Assembly: GCA_023055505.1 (NCBI GenBank)
Contig: JALIRH010000004.1
Span: 19,029,368-19,093,367 of the forward strand
Length of the DNA: 64,000 nt
Reading direction: 5' to 3'
DNA from: Callipepla californica brunnescens
Lineage: Eukaryota > Chordata > Aves > Galliformes > Odontophoridae
Part shown: one piece after another, positions 1 through 13,085 of the stretch
Layout of the letters: every line of letters begins with the position of its first letter
Position numbering within the stretch: position 1 is the stretch's first letter
Position numbers and translations under genes: made by a program
Notes under the pieces: generated by a model
Database searches by the model: none
Told to the model about the DNA's origin: nothing
The model's input: only the letters and a program-made list of their open reading frames with translations

Positions 1-740
1 GCACATTTATTAATTATGGACTAGCTGCTGTAAACATAGAAGAAAGGTAGATGGTTACTGCTGCACATATACTTGCTGTAAGAAACACAAAGGAGCTGAT
101 ATTTCTGCACGTTTTTATCTGTTATCTACTGGGAATGTGGTTTATAACATGGTTTATAATCACTCTTGGCTGGTAACAGTGGCATCACCATCATTTTTAG
201 AAACCTCTGACAGATCACCACAGAGGAGTAGAAGTTGCTCAAAAAGATATTCATAGCAAAGGTACATCGAGTTGCCAAAAGCTCTACAGAAGCAGAGATG
301 CAGTGGCAGCATCCTGCTGCGGCACAAACAAGGACATGATATGCCTCAGAGCAAATGCCCCCTTCTGCCCCAGGCTCATCAAGAGGCCATGAAACACTGT
401 ACGTTGTGAAAGGACCCAAATACATCTTTGGCTATTTCAAGATGACCCACCTACCATCTCTGTGTTAGTCCTAGCAAAAATACTATGGGAAAGTAAAAAC
501 GAAGAAGCACGAAGGCTCAGAAACATGCTAGTCCTTGGAAAGAGCAGGATTTGGCTTCTATTCTGCGGCCACCTGGAATGAAGAGAAATTGCTTCCACTT
601 CACCTCAGGCTTTTCCATAAACAAGACACAATTATCTATGCAACAGACTAGAGAAAACAAAGGCAGCACTAATGGGGCTCTAAAAGGGTTTTGTTAAAGT
701 GAAGAGCATGAGCTTAGCTGTTAATGGCAAAGCCACTGGG

Positions 741-771
741 AAAAGAAAAAAAAAAAAAACAAAAAAAAAAC
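741..771 (+). repeat. A-rich low-complexity run
   Basis: Nearly continuous A with single G and C interruptions. No flanking SINE-like body was recognised. Confidence 0.85.
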
Positions 772-3700
772 CATCAGCAGATTCTCAACTGTCATTTGCT
801 CTCCTATCCAGTACCTCCCCAAATCAGAGTCAGCAAAACTCACACAGACGCTGAGCTTAATTCACTCGGGCAGCTGGGACCAGGCACTTCCACTAGTCCT
901 TCCCTCACTTTACCATTCTCCGTGCTCAGCAACAATGTCCACCGGTGAATACTGTGCATTTCCGCAGGAGAAAAGCTCTTCTCTGCTTGCTCTCCCAGTG
1001 CAAAGGGGAGAGCCTCAACAGTGAGAGCTGTCGGTTTCCATCTTTCTTTGCCACTCAGCTTATTTCCTGATTCCTAAAATGAAGCTGCAGCTGCACTGGA
1101 TGGATGTGCTTAAATGCAAGCCTCCGGAGATGAGGAAGTGCTGACTGGTGAATTGCCTTCTTTCACCTTGTTGTGATGCCATTCTCCACTCTTTCAAGTC
1201 CTCCCTCTATTTCCAAAGTAGAATCAGCAACCTGTTTACTTTTTTGTTTGCTTGTTTTTGTACAAGCTCTCCCTGGTGAATGCTCTCCCATTTGTTTCTC
1301 TACACTGACACCTGTTCCAGCTTCCTTGAGCTAAGTGATTTGGAAGTCTAAAATATGTGACCTTGTAGGCTGACAGTTAACCGTTTCAACCATTAGCACC
1401 CCATATCAAAAAACCCACAATGTCATTATTTCACGTTCTCTAAAGAAGGCACTTAATACTCTTGGAAGAAAGAAGGATGGTATTCACCCTCTTCCAGGCT
1501 CTCTGTGGAAGACCTGTGCTTTCTCAGGGACTGGTATTTAGACTGAGCTCAGTGGCTAGTAGAAAAGCATTTAGCTGACAGTAAAAATTCATTCCGATTC
1601 GAATGAAATAACAGGATTAATGAGAAATGAAAAAAAAAAAATCAAGCCCCAAGTAAATCGTCAAATTTCTTTCTTCTCTTATCCCTTCCTTATGGCATAA
1701 TATGAAGCATACCATAGGAAATTTGACAAACCAGTATTAAAAGTCCTGGCAGGTAACAGTCATGTTTGAAGTCCTCACTCAGGATTAGACTCATCATTGC
1801 AGGGAAGAGTTTGTCTAAGACAGAATTGTCAGATGTATGAAAATAGAAGAAATCTCATGAAATTCACCCTGGAGGAAGCAGTTATGCTGCAGTCACAGTC
1901 CTTCAAGACACCAGCCTTCAGACCAGAGCCTGTTATCAGACTGGGGACCTATGTATCATCTACAGTACTAGGAATTTTCACCTTAACATCGATGCTCCCC
2001 AATGATATTACTTTTATCTTTCTTTGTAGTTTTACAGCCAAGGAACAAAGATATTTATATATAATGGAATCAGAGTATTTCTTCAAAGATTTCTGAAAGA
2101 TAACTATGAAGAGGAAGTAAAAACCAATAAATAAATTTTTCAGATCCTGAAAGAAGAATTTGAAACAGAAATTCGGTCAAATGCACAATCTTTAAATGAA
2201 AACATATCTGAGTTTGTGGTTTTACACCACCTTCTTTCCTGCCACTTTCCTCTATGATTAAAACCATTCATTTAAACAATCTGTTCTTCTCTGTTCCCTC
2301 CCCTGTGCCAGAAAATATAATTTAAAGGCTCTGACTCCTGACTGTCCAAACAAAATGTTGCACAGCAACAGCCCCTATTGCTGTCACAGGATCAAAATAG
2401 ATCTGGGGCATGGTATCTCAAATCTGAGCTTTTCCTGTTATCACATTATATGGATGAGAAAATCACAGGTCAGAAACAGTTTACCACTTCATTTCAGACA
2501 GACCCAGTACCAATATGGTAAAAGCAAGCCCCAGTATTTCTAGGATTTTAATGAGAAGGGCTCAGTCTGTTATTTGCATTATACCTTAAGTAACTGAAAG
2601 GCCAATCTGGACTTCAGTGAGAAGCAACCTACTTTCGGTACTTAACAATTAGTCCCTAATTCTTATTAAACACATATCAAATCAGCACATACAGTTTGTC
2701 GGTGCCACAGCCAACCAGTACAACATCCACAAACCAAGTTCTGTTTGCAGCAGCAAGCTGTCCTAGCCCAAAGAAACAAGAATACCCCCCACTAATATAA
2801 GTAGCTGCCAGCAAAATATTTAATGTAGCTAAGGGATGTGCATGTAAGGAAACAAACAGCTTGTCCAGGGTTTTAAGCAGAAGAACATATGGATTCAGAC
2901 TCTTCCTGGTCAGCCTGTGAAATGCACCATGAAGTCACATCCTATTAGCTTTGTGCAAGGAAGCTATGGGTGCTAGTATCCTTTGCTCAGAGCACTGCAA
3001 GGGACATCAATTCTGTGAGTCACTCTAGTGAATTTATGGCAGCCCAAGCTCAAAAATGAGAGTTTAATTAGTGCATAGAAGAAATAAATAAGTGAGAAAA
3101 ATGCAGATGACAGTAAAATTGAGCTTTGCTATCATGAAGCTGTGCGGGGACATGACATGGGCTCCCAGCATTAAGTGCTGGGAGCCACTCAGCTTCAGAA
3201 GGCACAGCTCCCCAATATCTCCACACTTGTCCTCGAGGGTTCATAGGCAGCAGACCCATGCAGAGACATACTAGAACATTTCTCCTCCAGCCTACCATCA
3301 AAAGCTCCCATTCTGCTTCCAGCTAAATCGGTTCCCCTGCCACACACACAGAGCTTTGCTCTTTTAGGATTTTAAATTTAGCTCCAACCTATAAAGCAGA
3401 ATTCACTGTGAAAGGGCAAAGTATTCTGTTTTCCCTCTCTTCCTACCCACTTCTCCCACTGTAAGATTATACAAGGATTTTCAAGATAGCTCAAAAAACT
3501 CATTTTACTCACAGTGTAAGTCTGAAGTTTTGTAAACATTAGAAAATCTGCAAAGTTGAAAAAAAACTTCGTTTTAATCTTCACATAAAAAAAAATGTGA
3601 TGAAAAAAGCACAAATCCATAATCACTCAAATTTTCTTCAGTTTTCATTCACTCCATAGTGAAACGAAGAGTCTCGCTTGGCAAAAGTAACACATGTAGA

Positions 3701-6700
3701 AGCACTAAAAATACACAATAATAAGCTTTACATATTCAAAATTCTTACATACTCTCAACAGAGGATAAGAGCCACAACAACTGCCATAATAAGTGTCCTA
3801 AATGGCCTTCTACTGAAGAGGAAGACTACTCTCCCAAACCTTTAGCTATGTGCATCCAACCAAAGTAAAACAAAATGGAACAGGCTTGCTTCAGGATCCC
3901 CATATCTCCATTATCTGAATCTCCATAATGGCTTGGTTGCATTGACTGAATCCAAATGCTTGGAAAACCACTTTGAAGTCATCATTTGTGCTGATAACAC
4001 TGGAAAAAGTACACGACTGTGCCAACAAGTTGGAGTTGAGAGTTTTCTTTCTCCAGCTCTCGTGTAAGCCAATACTAACTGCATTGTAATAATATCAAAT
4101 GGAGAGATCTGACAAAAGCATTATGTAGATGAGTATGAAGCTATTTTCAAGAAAATTACTGGGAAAATAGATTTGATTGCCACTGTTACTGCTGAAACTT
4201 CTTAGAATTTCTAATCACCTTGCAAGGGAATTGAAATAAAGTACTGTCCAACTCACATAATCATGTTCAAACTTCTAACAGGACACTCTGTATTCATATA
4301 CTCTGCCATCAACATACAAGGACAGCTCACAGCCAGAGATTAGAGACTAGGAATCTTAATTAATATACATGAAAGAAAAATGATGCATTCAAAAAACTCA
4401 AGAAGGAAAAGGCTGCTCTTAATGCCTTTTTGAGAGTCTCTCTTCTAGTTCTGATAGGAAAACAGGAAGTTCAAATTTAAAGTGCATGAAAGCAAACACT
4501 GAATTTGATGTCTAGTAAAAAGGAAAGAAAAAAAAATCACCAAGAGTGTCATTTGTTCACTCAAAGCAAACTTTAAATAAAGCAGAAAGTCATAGAAACC
4601 ACTACAGCAGGTAACCAGGACTGAAGTTTTATGATATAAACAGGGCTGTCATTCCAAGAGCCATACCACTATTAGCAGATCTTAAAACTCATTTCCTGCC
4701 CAGAAAGGATAAAATGGCTTCAGACGTATAGGAAGCTGTCATTCTGCAAAGGATAAAAGGTATATATTGTAAACAGAAGCACAGGCTCTTTGACTTAAGA
4801 GACCTCAGAATCTGACTGAAGCAGGCCAACCTGGCATACACACCATGTACTATCAGTAAGGAAATTCTCTGAATCTCATTTCCGAGGTCTTTCTTGTAGA
4901 AAGTCATTAAGCACTAATTAATGACTCTGAGTTGGAGGGATCCGCTTTGGCATCCATTAGGATGAAGGCTCAAATGTCAGACCAGGAATGGCATTAGGCA
5001 GACTCTGGCATTTTGCCCAATGCAGGATTAGCACTGACGCATTCAACATCCTTTGAAATCTTTAGCTCTGTAAGAAAAGCAGGTTTTTTCTCTGCTCGTG
5101 TGATGGATAATGTCTCTAAGTGATCTGTTGATCCATTATCAGACACCATATTCCCAATCCAATTGAGCAGAAAGAAAAGACTCCAGCCTGTAGTCCAGTT
5201 GCTGCATCCCACTCCAAAATATAGGAAAAAAACAGCCACAGCCTAGACATGTCATTGGCATGGGAAGAGATGAATCTTTCTGAAGAGTACCTCTTGCAGT
5301 TTGGGAGCAGACTATGGAGGAAATAGTATAGGCGAGGAGCAGAAAATGACTCATAGAGCTAGGGTTGAAGTGCTCTCCTGTCAGCAGGGGCCAGTGGTGA
5401 GGAGCTAGGAAGCACTGACTTGCAGGAAAAGAGAGAAGCATAGAGGGACGACAGCTCTCACTGTAGGGCAGCTGGAGGCAGGTGGGCTGTTCTAAAGGCA
5501 CTGGCTACAAACTACTGTTTTTATGTTCATTTTCACTGAAACTGAGCAGGGAGCTTGAAGAGTTGGATGATCAGTGACAGCCTGCCAGAAATCAGCTAGG
5601 TCAGGCCCTAAGCCAGAGAGTATCACTCTGACAGCCTCCCCTTTTCACACCAAAAGAATCCCTCCACTCCCTGGCTGCCTTGACTGTCTGACTTTGGCCT
5701 TCATCTCCAACAGTTCCTCCGTTTTCCTAATTTCATTACTAAGTTACTCACTTCTAATGAGGAAGACCATTCAAATTAACCTACATAAAAATATCTAAGT
5801 TAACAGTTCTTATCTTGGTCTTTCTTTCATTTAAAAATGTATTTTCCTACAAATGTGACATATCCCTAAGTTGTTCAAAATAACTTGTGTAGCATCTCGT
5901 CCACCTATGTTTTGCCCCTGGGTCTGTCTATTCCATTCCCCCATCTACAGAAAGGTAGGATGAAGTAGTTAATCCAAGTCCTGGAGAGAGAAGAGAGGTG
6001 CAGGATCTTCATACTGCTGAACCAGTTGGACTGCCATTAATTAACCCACAAAGGAAGTTCTGTCCTGTCATCCTGAGACAGTGGTGAAACAAAGCCAAAC
6101 TTTGTGAAAGTTAAAATACATGACTTGCCATATTTTTTCCCTCAATAATCTCAAAGTACTTCACGGATGTAATACCAAAGCAACTCTGAGGTAGCATAGA
6201 AATGTGCATTAACACATAAACTTTTCCTCTAATAGAGAATGCAAATAGTATTTCAATGCAAATTATATCCAGAGTTGTGAATTCCCCACTTGTCAACAAA
6301 CAAAGCAGAAACAGAATATAAATCTTCTGACTCTAACCCGTAAGTTTTAAGACCTAGACTTTTGTCAGAGCTGCAAAAATCAAATTATTGGTTTTAAATT
6401 CATGGCAACTGAAACCTGTGAAAGTTTCAGTTTTATCTGCTTCCAGGTTTCTGATTTAATATCAGTTCAGAGCACCACACAATCTTTGATATAAAACTCT
6501 TTGGTTTTTTTTCATTTTCTCACCTGTAAAAATGTGTATTAACTCCCCTGAGCTTCAAAATACAACTCTGAGAGAAATGAATTTTTATTCAGATGTGGGG
6601 AGCCACTGAAAAAAAATCCCTATGGAAACAAATTCAACCATCAGCCTCTTTAAACTAGTTTCTTACTTGGGAAAGCTAAGCACCTGCTTGTCTGGACATA

Positions 6701-7670
6701 AGAAAATATTTGACAGCCTGGAAAAAAATACTTTTTCCATCAGGATGAAGTACCAAGAAATGTATACATATTTTGAAATTCAGTACAGTCAGTCAGACAG
6801 CTTCTCTCTTTGCAGTTTTTTCTGTATAATAGTTTGCAACTGCATAATCGGCTAAGTGCATTATCTGATTAAACACCAGGCAAGTATCCAGAGGTACAGA
6901 CCTAGCAAGCGAAGAAAAACAGACGAACAAAACCATAGAATGTATTTTCCCCATTGTTGATACTCTGCTACCACATAAGGCCTCTTTCTTGCACACTAGA
7001 ACTTCACACCATGTAAGAGTTCTATCCTCACAAACAGCAAGCAAAGTGAAGCATCATACAGCTTCATTTGTTTCAGTTATTTATTTGTCCCTCCACAGTT
7101 CACCACCACTGAAAATAAGCATAGGAGATCAGACCTGGCCAGCAGAAAAGTTAGACAACTGGCCCTCAGATATACATATGCAAATACTAAGCTGTGCCAG
7201 CTGGTTAAGCAAATAGATGCTGGCTGACAAAAGAGCTGTGAGGACCAGGCAGAACTGTCACTGTCACGCCTGCAGCAGGGCGGCAGAAGTGAGACCTGCT
7301 GCCAATGGTTCCTTATTCTGGTGGACCCCAGACAAGACAGGGAGGTAAAGTTTAACGTGACAGAAAGCACTGCAATTTCTCAAACTGAATTTTTGGAAGC
7401 TGTTGTTACAACTGTGAGAGGTGAACAGCAAAGTGAGAAACAGCCAGCTGCACATTTATTCTTTTTCTTTTTTTTTTTTAAGAAGGCACAGATGGAGCCG
7501 CTATCAGGGTGACAGTGAAAAGTGAATACAAACACACGCAGCTGCCTGTCACCTGACCAACAGTAACTCTTCTACACCTAGAAACACCTACCTGAGAAAC
7601 AAAAATATCTACCTATGGTCCAAGCTTAAGGACAGCTACAAAACCAGACCAAACTACTTTGAAACAGTCT

Positions 7671-7690
7671 TATAAATAAATAAATAAAAA
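7671..7690 (+). repeat. Short TAAA tetranucleotide repeat
   Basis: A run of ATAA/TAAA units, AT-only low complexity. Confidence 0.8.
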
Positions 7691-8369
7691 TAGACATAAC
7701 AGTGGCTTGAGGCAAAATGAGACTCCCTCTGAATCTTCACACGAACCTCAAGCTCTGGAAATGTTGGACAGAGTTTGGCTTTATGCAGTGCAAGTTATAA
7801 CTGATAACTTCGTGACTAGAAGAAGAATGGATCTACAACTCAGTCCAGGTATTTTTAGGGCTCACTTTTGTCCTATAGATTTCCTATTTGCTTTGATTTA
7901 TTCCCTTTTTTATGCCTCTACTTCACACCAGTGCATGGAAACTGCAGCAGGAAGAGACTGACAGATTAAGTTGTAGAAATGTTCTCATGTTTCTTTGTGA
8001 AGCAAAATAGAAGAGATACACAGAAAAAAAATAGTACCTATCCAGTAGGGTTCTCTGAAATACACTTGGTATTCCAATAGCCACCATCTCGTAATAGCAT
8101 GTGAATATTAACACACAGTGCTGGAAAGCAGATGAATAATCAGCAGCAATAGGACAAAGCCAGGAAGAACAGAAATAGTAGAATCATATTAGAAAGAATC
8201 AAAACATAGGAGACAAACAAACAGTGCAGGCAGAGACCAGGGGGCATGGAAACAAAAGCTTCAGTGCACAGCTTTACAAACTAGACTAAATGAATTTACG
8301 TGACATGCCAAAAAGCGTACAACCAAAAAAGGCCAAGTACTTGGGTGTCTGCAGCTCAGTTCTGGCCTT

Positions 8370-8392
8370 TTGTGTGTGTGTGTGTACGTGTG
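8370..8392 (+). repeat. Short TG dinucleotide microsatellite
   Basis: About eight TG units followed by an interrupted ACGTGTG. No gene is nearby. Confidence 0.9.
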
Positions 8393-11300
8393 TCACTTTG
8401 CCTTTCAGCATGAATTTCTCCCACCAGAGGAATTGGGTTTCAAACTTAAAAGAACAAAAACAAGAGAAGACCCATTGGGAACCTATGTTATCAAGTTTGT
8501 CCCTTTACACAGGAGCAACATTTTATCTGCAGTAGGCATTAAAGAGTCAAGGTAAAGTAAACTACCCCTATTTTCTGCAGCAGAGTTCCTTTACAATGCA
8601 TGTCTTGAACTAGTATTTGGGGTTCAGGTTATATACTGCAAGGCAGAACATAAGCTGGTGAATGCAATCTATGTTACAAGCACTGGAGACTGAGGCATGT
8701 GTTCTATATACGGTGAGCAAGCATTCATACATCTCAGATACCTGATGTTATGTATTAAGAACAGATCTAGGTTTTGTTTATGGATGGAGAATGCGCTAAT
8801 TTAGCAAATCCAGCATCCAAATGTGAAGCAGTTTTTTGCACAAGCACCTTCACATCAGCTCAAAGCCATCACAAACATTGCTTAAGCAATTGCTTAAGGT
8901 TTCTGATACATAAAATAATAGCACTGGCTTTGAGTTAGCATAGAACTTTGATTCACAAAGTTCTGATCTGGCTGTGGCGATAAGGACAGCAGTCTCCAGT
9001 CTGCTACCTTCTGAGTTACTAGCATCTTGGGGGATCTGCTATGGGGAAAGTAAGTGCATCCCTCCCCTAATCACTGTAGCTCACAAGCCAGCAATCAAAG
9101 TCTCCATCTCAGTACATGCAAACAGACACAATGAAACTGGGAGACAGACACTGTCTTAACTTATTATCGTGTGGCAAACTCCAGTATGTCTAAGTATGCA
9201 CTGTGAATGTAATGTGCACATCATTGCCTTCAGCTGAGGCAAACCCCTGTTTTTCAGTTTCAGTGTTTATTATTGTTGGATTTTTATGTTGGATTCTGTG
9301 CATAATATTTATGAAATAACACAGATACACTTGTAGCTGCCTGGAAAGAAGGCAATACAAAGAGGCTGGCTGTAATTTCAAGAAGTCAGAGTCTGGATTG
9401 ATTAATGCTGCTAATGCTCATGTGAAATGCATCGACATGTCAGGAGGAAAGCAGCTTGGCAAGTTTTTGGAAATGGACCAGCATACTAAGTAAACACGCA
9501 GTCCTCCCACCATTTTTATATGTCTTTTTCTTCTTCAGCATACGTTGTAAATGCCTGTTCTACAGTTCACATTTAACAGATATTTTAAGCAGATAAAGTG
9601 AAGGATGGTAAAGATTATTTTACAGGCTAGCCATGAGGATAAGCAGATGAAGGACCCGTGCATTGCTCTGCTGGCTGCAGCTTAAGGAAAGCTTACTTAG
9701 GGCACTGGAGCAGGAAATATCACACAGACAGAGAAACCTGCAGTCAGAGAAAGGTGTTCATTGAACAAATCTTACAGGGAGGATGCTTTTCACTGCTGTT
9801 CAGTTTCTCTACAGCCTACTTTTACGCACTGCATAATAAAGAAAACATTTGAAATTCAGTTGTATCTTGCTTGGATAACTTATCAATTGCCTCAAGGGAA
9901 ACAAGGTGTGGGTGGGGAGAGGAAACAGGCAGGTGGTTGTAAATGATAAGAAAAACAGAGCTTTCTAGCCTTCCGTCAATCCATACTCTCTACCTCACAG
10001 TCTGCCTTGCTTGCTTAACTACCCTGTTCTTACATGTTGTGTTATCTTTCAGCATACAGAAGCCCTGTAACTCCTTTTCTTGAAGGCAACAGAACCTGTC
10101 AAGCCCCTCATTTGCCTGTGATAAAGAGGCTACGCATCTGCATGGCTGGTCCTCTGGGCTGATCTGAACATTTAGTTCTCCACAAGGACTGTGGATGCTA
10201 CCCAATGTTCAAACGTGTCTGGGAGTAAAAATGGAGCTTTCTTAAGATGCTGCAATGGAGGAGATGGGCAGAAGTCTGTTCTGTACCCTGAGACTATCAC
10301 TTTTTGTTATTCTGAACCGCAAAATTTTAAGCATCTGGGTCAGCATGCTAACAACTCTGCAATGGTTGCATACCCAGAAGAAGGAATCAGAGTGTCACAG
10401 AAGCCAAGGAGCTTTCCAGGAAAACAGACAGTAGCCACAGAAGAATATCTGTGTGGGAGTGCACTACACACAGGTCACCAGACAATTCCATCTTCCTTTT
10501 GAAGAGATGAGCAAAGATGTACAGTATTGTTAGTTTAAGGAACTCCACAAAATAACTTTTTTTTATAGGAAACAAAAGCAATTTTCACAAGCATTTCAAC
10601 ATCCTCCAACTCCAAGCTGAGCATGAAGTTCATCCTGTCACATTTTTTGCTGTCTCCTAACCTTCAAGTTATTAACGCAGTCTTGCTTCTGGCTCATGAC
10701 TGTGTGCTGTACCATACTCTGCTATAAATTTAATCTTTGTATTTGCTTTTGAGCAGGAGACATTGAGCTGTCCAGCAGCTCTGCAAGACACATGTTCATT
10801 TGGGGAATTGCTTCAAATTGTTAAATGGAAAAAGTTGGTTGCAAAGTACAATCATTTTCATGTAGCTGTCATAGATGACACTGTCTGATTTGCTGCAGAC
10901 ACGCCCAAGTGAATGCCATCACATTTTTATAGCCGTGCAATTAAGGATGATATCTGCATACAATCCACTACCATTTTCTTTTTGTCTCTATATAACACCT
11001 TTCGCCGATGATGTTCAAAGAATGTTTGTTATGTTTTCTTAATTAAATTAGTTACATGTTTTAAAATATATCATTGTAGCACATAGTACAAAGGAGATGA
11101 ACATTCTGTATCAATTTGTCTTTTGCTGATCCAGCAACTCTTCGCAAGATCAACTTTATCACAAATCATTCTCTATTTCATGGTAGAAACTATCAGATCT
11201 TTTTCTTTACCATTTTGACAGAAGGGCTTTGATAAACCTCCGATTACCCAAAACATGATCACAAAGTAACTGAAAGGTTAAAAGAGACTGATTCAATTTC

Positions 11301-11409
11301 CTTGAAGAAGAACTACAGAGCATTAAATAAGGTTCCTCAGTGTTCTCTCCAAATAATTTTTGAATATTTTTGCTAATGGAGGCTGTAACCCTTTGGGGCA
11401 CATACCTCA

Positions 11410-12040
11410 GTGTTCTTACTTTTTTCTTTTAAATATCATTTTATCCAGTTAGAATTTCTTTTATTGCAATTTGTGACCATTGTTTCTTATTCTTTCCCTA
11501 AGTATCTCAGAAAAAAAAACCCTGTATCTTCTCTTACACCAGGACAACTATGCTTACTGGATTTGTAGATAATACCAACCACAATAAGCAAATGCAGCAG
11601 ACATATTATTCTGCCAGCCTTCTCTTTCCTGAGTTAAACAAGCACAGTTCTCTCAGAAACTCATATCATGTGCTCCAGTCGCCTGACCATCCTAGGGGGC
11701 CACCACTGGGCTGTGCGGTTTGTTAATCTCTCTCACATACAGAGGCTCCAAAGCGGACAGTGTTCCAGACACAGCCTCACAAATGCTGACCAGAGGGAAA
11801 TCATCGCTTCCCTTGACATGTTGGTAAGCTCCTGCAAAGGCAACTGGCCATTTAGTTTGTACCCGTTGCTATTAGGGCACACTGCTGTAACACATTTAGT
11901 TTTTGTCCACCGCCTCCTTTCCCTCAACACTGTTCTCTGGGCTGACTCGAGCTGTTTCTTGGAGTTGTTTTCTAACAGGTGAAGAACTTCACATCTGCCA
12001 TTGCTGAACTCCATTGAGTTCCCATCTCCCCATTTCTCCA
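11410..12040 (-). mobile_element. Old CR1-type LINE remnant
   Basis: On the plus strand the segment follows the order of an antisense CR1 3' region: a TTTCTTTTATTGCAATTTGT block, then GTGCTCCAGTCGCCTGACCA, GGCTCCAAAGCGGACAGTG and ACACAGCCTCACAAATGCTG. A region recalling the cctcaccagtgctgag portion follows. Divergence is high and there are indels. The two open frames here (11668-11982 plus, 11733-12014 minus) are products of the repeat, not genes. Confidence 0.65.
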
Positions 12041-12249
12041 GCCTGACTTGATCCCTTCAAGTAGCAGCACACTCCTCTGGCAGGTTGCAAGGAATAATTT
12101 GGAGACAGCAGCCATTATAGCCTCCCATTAGGAGGAGCAGGAAAACAAAAGCGGAACTACATTACAGAATAGGTGGACGTATCCTTCAATTCTTACACAT
12201 TTATTCATACACACTCACCTCTCTCCTTTTATCCGTATGTCACACAGAT

Positions 12250-13085
12250 TCATTAAAGAATCTTCCACTTAATCCAACCCCTCAGTTAAGGTAGGGCTGG
12301 TATGCAAAAATCATTGTCTACAGCTTTTCATCTCACCGATGCTTAAAACCCTCAGAATTCATATCACCTTGCACCTCTTCTGGTGCAATCTTTCTAACTG
12401 TATGATTTCACCCTAAAATCTAATGTAAATCTCTTCTTGCAAACGCAACTCACTGTGTTATTTCTTATTATATGCAGAGAATATCTGATCAGCATCTTCA
12501 CTGCATCTACCTGTCATGTTAAAATGTTTTAATTCATATTTTTTATCCTATTGTTTGATCCTTTCTATGCTTTTACACAGGTCAGATTTTCTAAAAGTTT
12601 ATTCTCTCCTCCATTTATCTGTCTCTCTCAAAACGTGACAGAATTGGACACCTGTGTATTTAATTTTTCCCTTTCCTAATCACTTGTATTTATTGAATTT
12701 AACTTTATTGAATTTTACACAATTTCTTTAATTTATCAAGATCGTTACAAATTCTAATTTTGTCTTCCAGAAGAGTGACAGTCCTTCTGGCTTGGTATTA
12801 TCTGTAACTCTTACAAGCATACTTGTCCTCCCATTATCAAAATAACAAAAAATATTGAATAGTACTGGATCCAAGACAAATTTCTGACGATCACACCTGA
12901 ATGTTCTCTCAGCTTGCTAGAGAACTATTGACAGACTGGCACAGACATTGGAAAAAGCAGATTGAGCAATCTTATGTGGATTTTGTTTCCTGAGTTTGTG
13001 TATAGGAGTGCCACACAGCACTGTGCCAAGCCTTACTAAATTAAGGTACATCACAGCTGCCACTTCCACTTGTCCATTAGTGCAG
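12250..13085 (-). mobile_element. Ancient CR1/L3-like LINE remnant
   Basis: This second antisense copy lies close to the previous one. Landmarks are TAATCCAACCCCTCAGTTAA near the 3' terminus and AATTTATCAAGATCGTTACA. Then come TTCTGGCTTGGTATTATCTG, ATTGAATAGTACTGGATCC and AAGCCTTACTAAATTAAGGT. These are the usual CR1/L3 antisense segments in the expected order. It is strongly decayed, with no coding capacity. Confidence 0.65.

Larger units (their letters stand above)
1..11409. other. Gene-free AT-rich DNA
   Basis: No supported gene. Open frames here are up to about 120 codons, lack recognisable protein character and lack family matches. It contains the simple repeats listed, and an 18-bp perfect palindrome at 8881-8898. 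I saw no tRNA, rRNA or LTK-like exon, but short unconserved exons or noncoding RNA exons cannot be excluded by reading alone. Confidence 0.6.

Noticed and set aside
11668..12014. Open frames on both strands of about 95-104 codons
   Set aside because: They lie inside the CR1-type remnant and reflect its antisense and sense sequence, not a host gene or intact reverse transcriptase.
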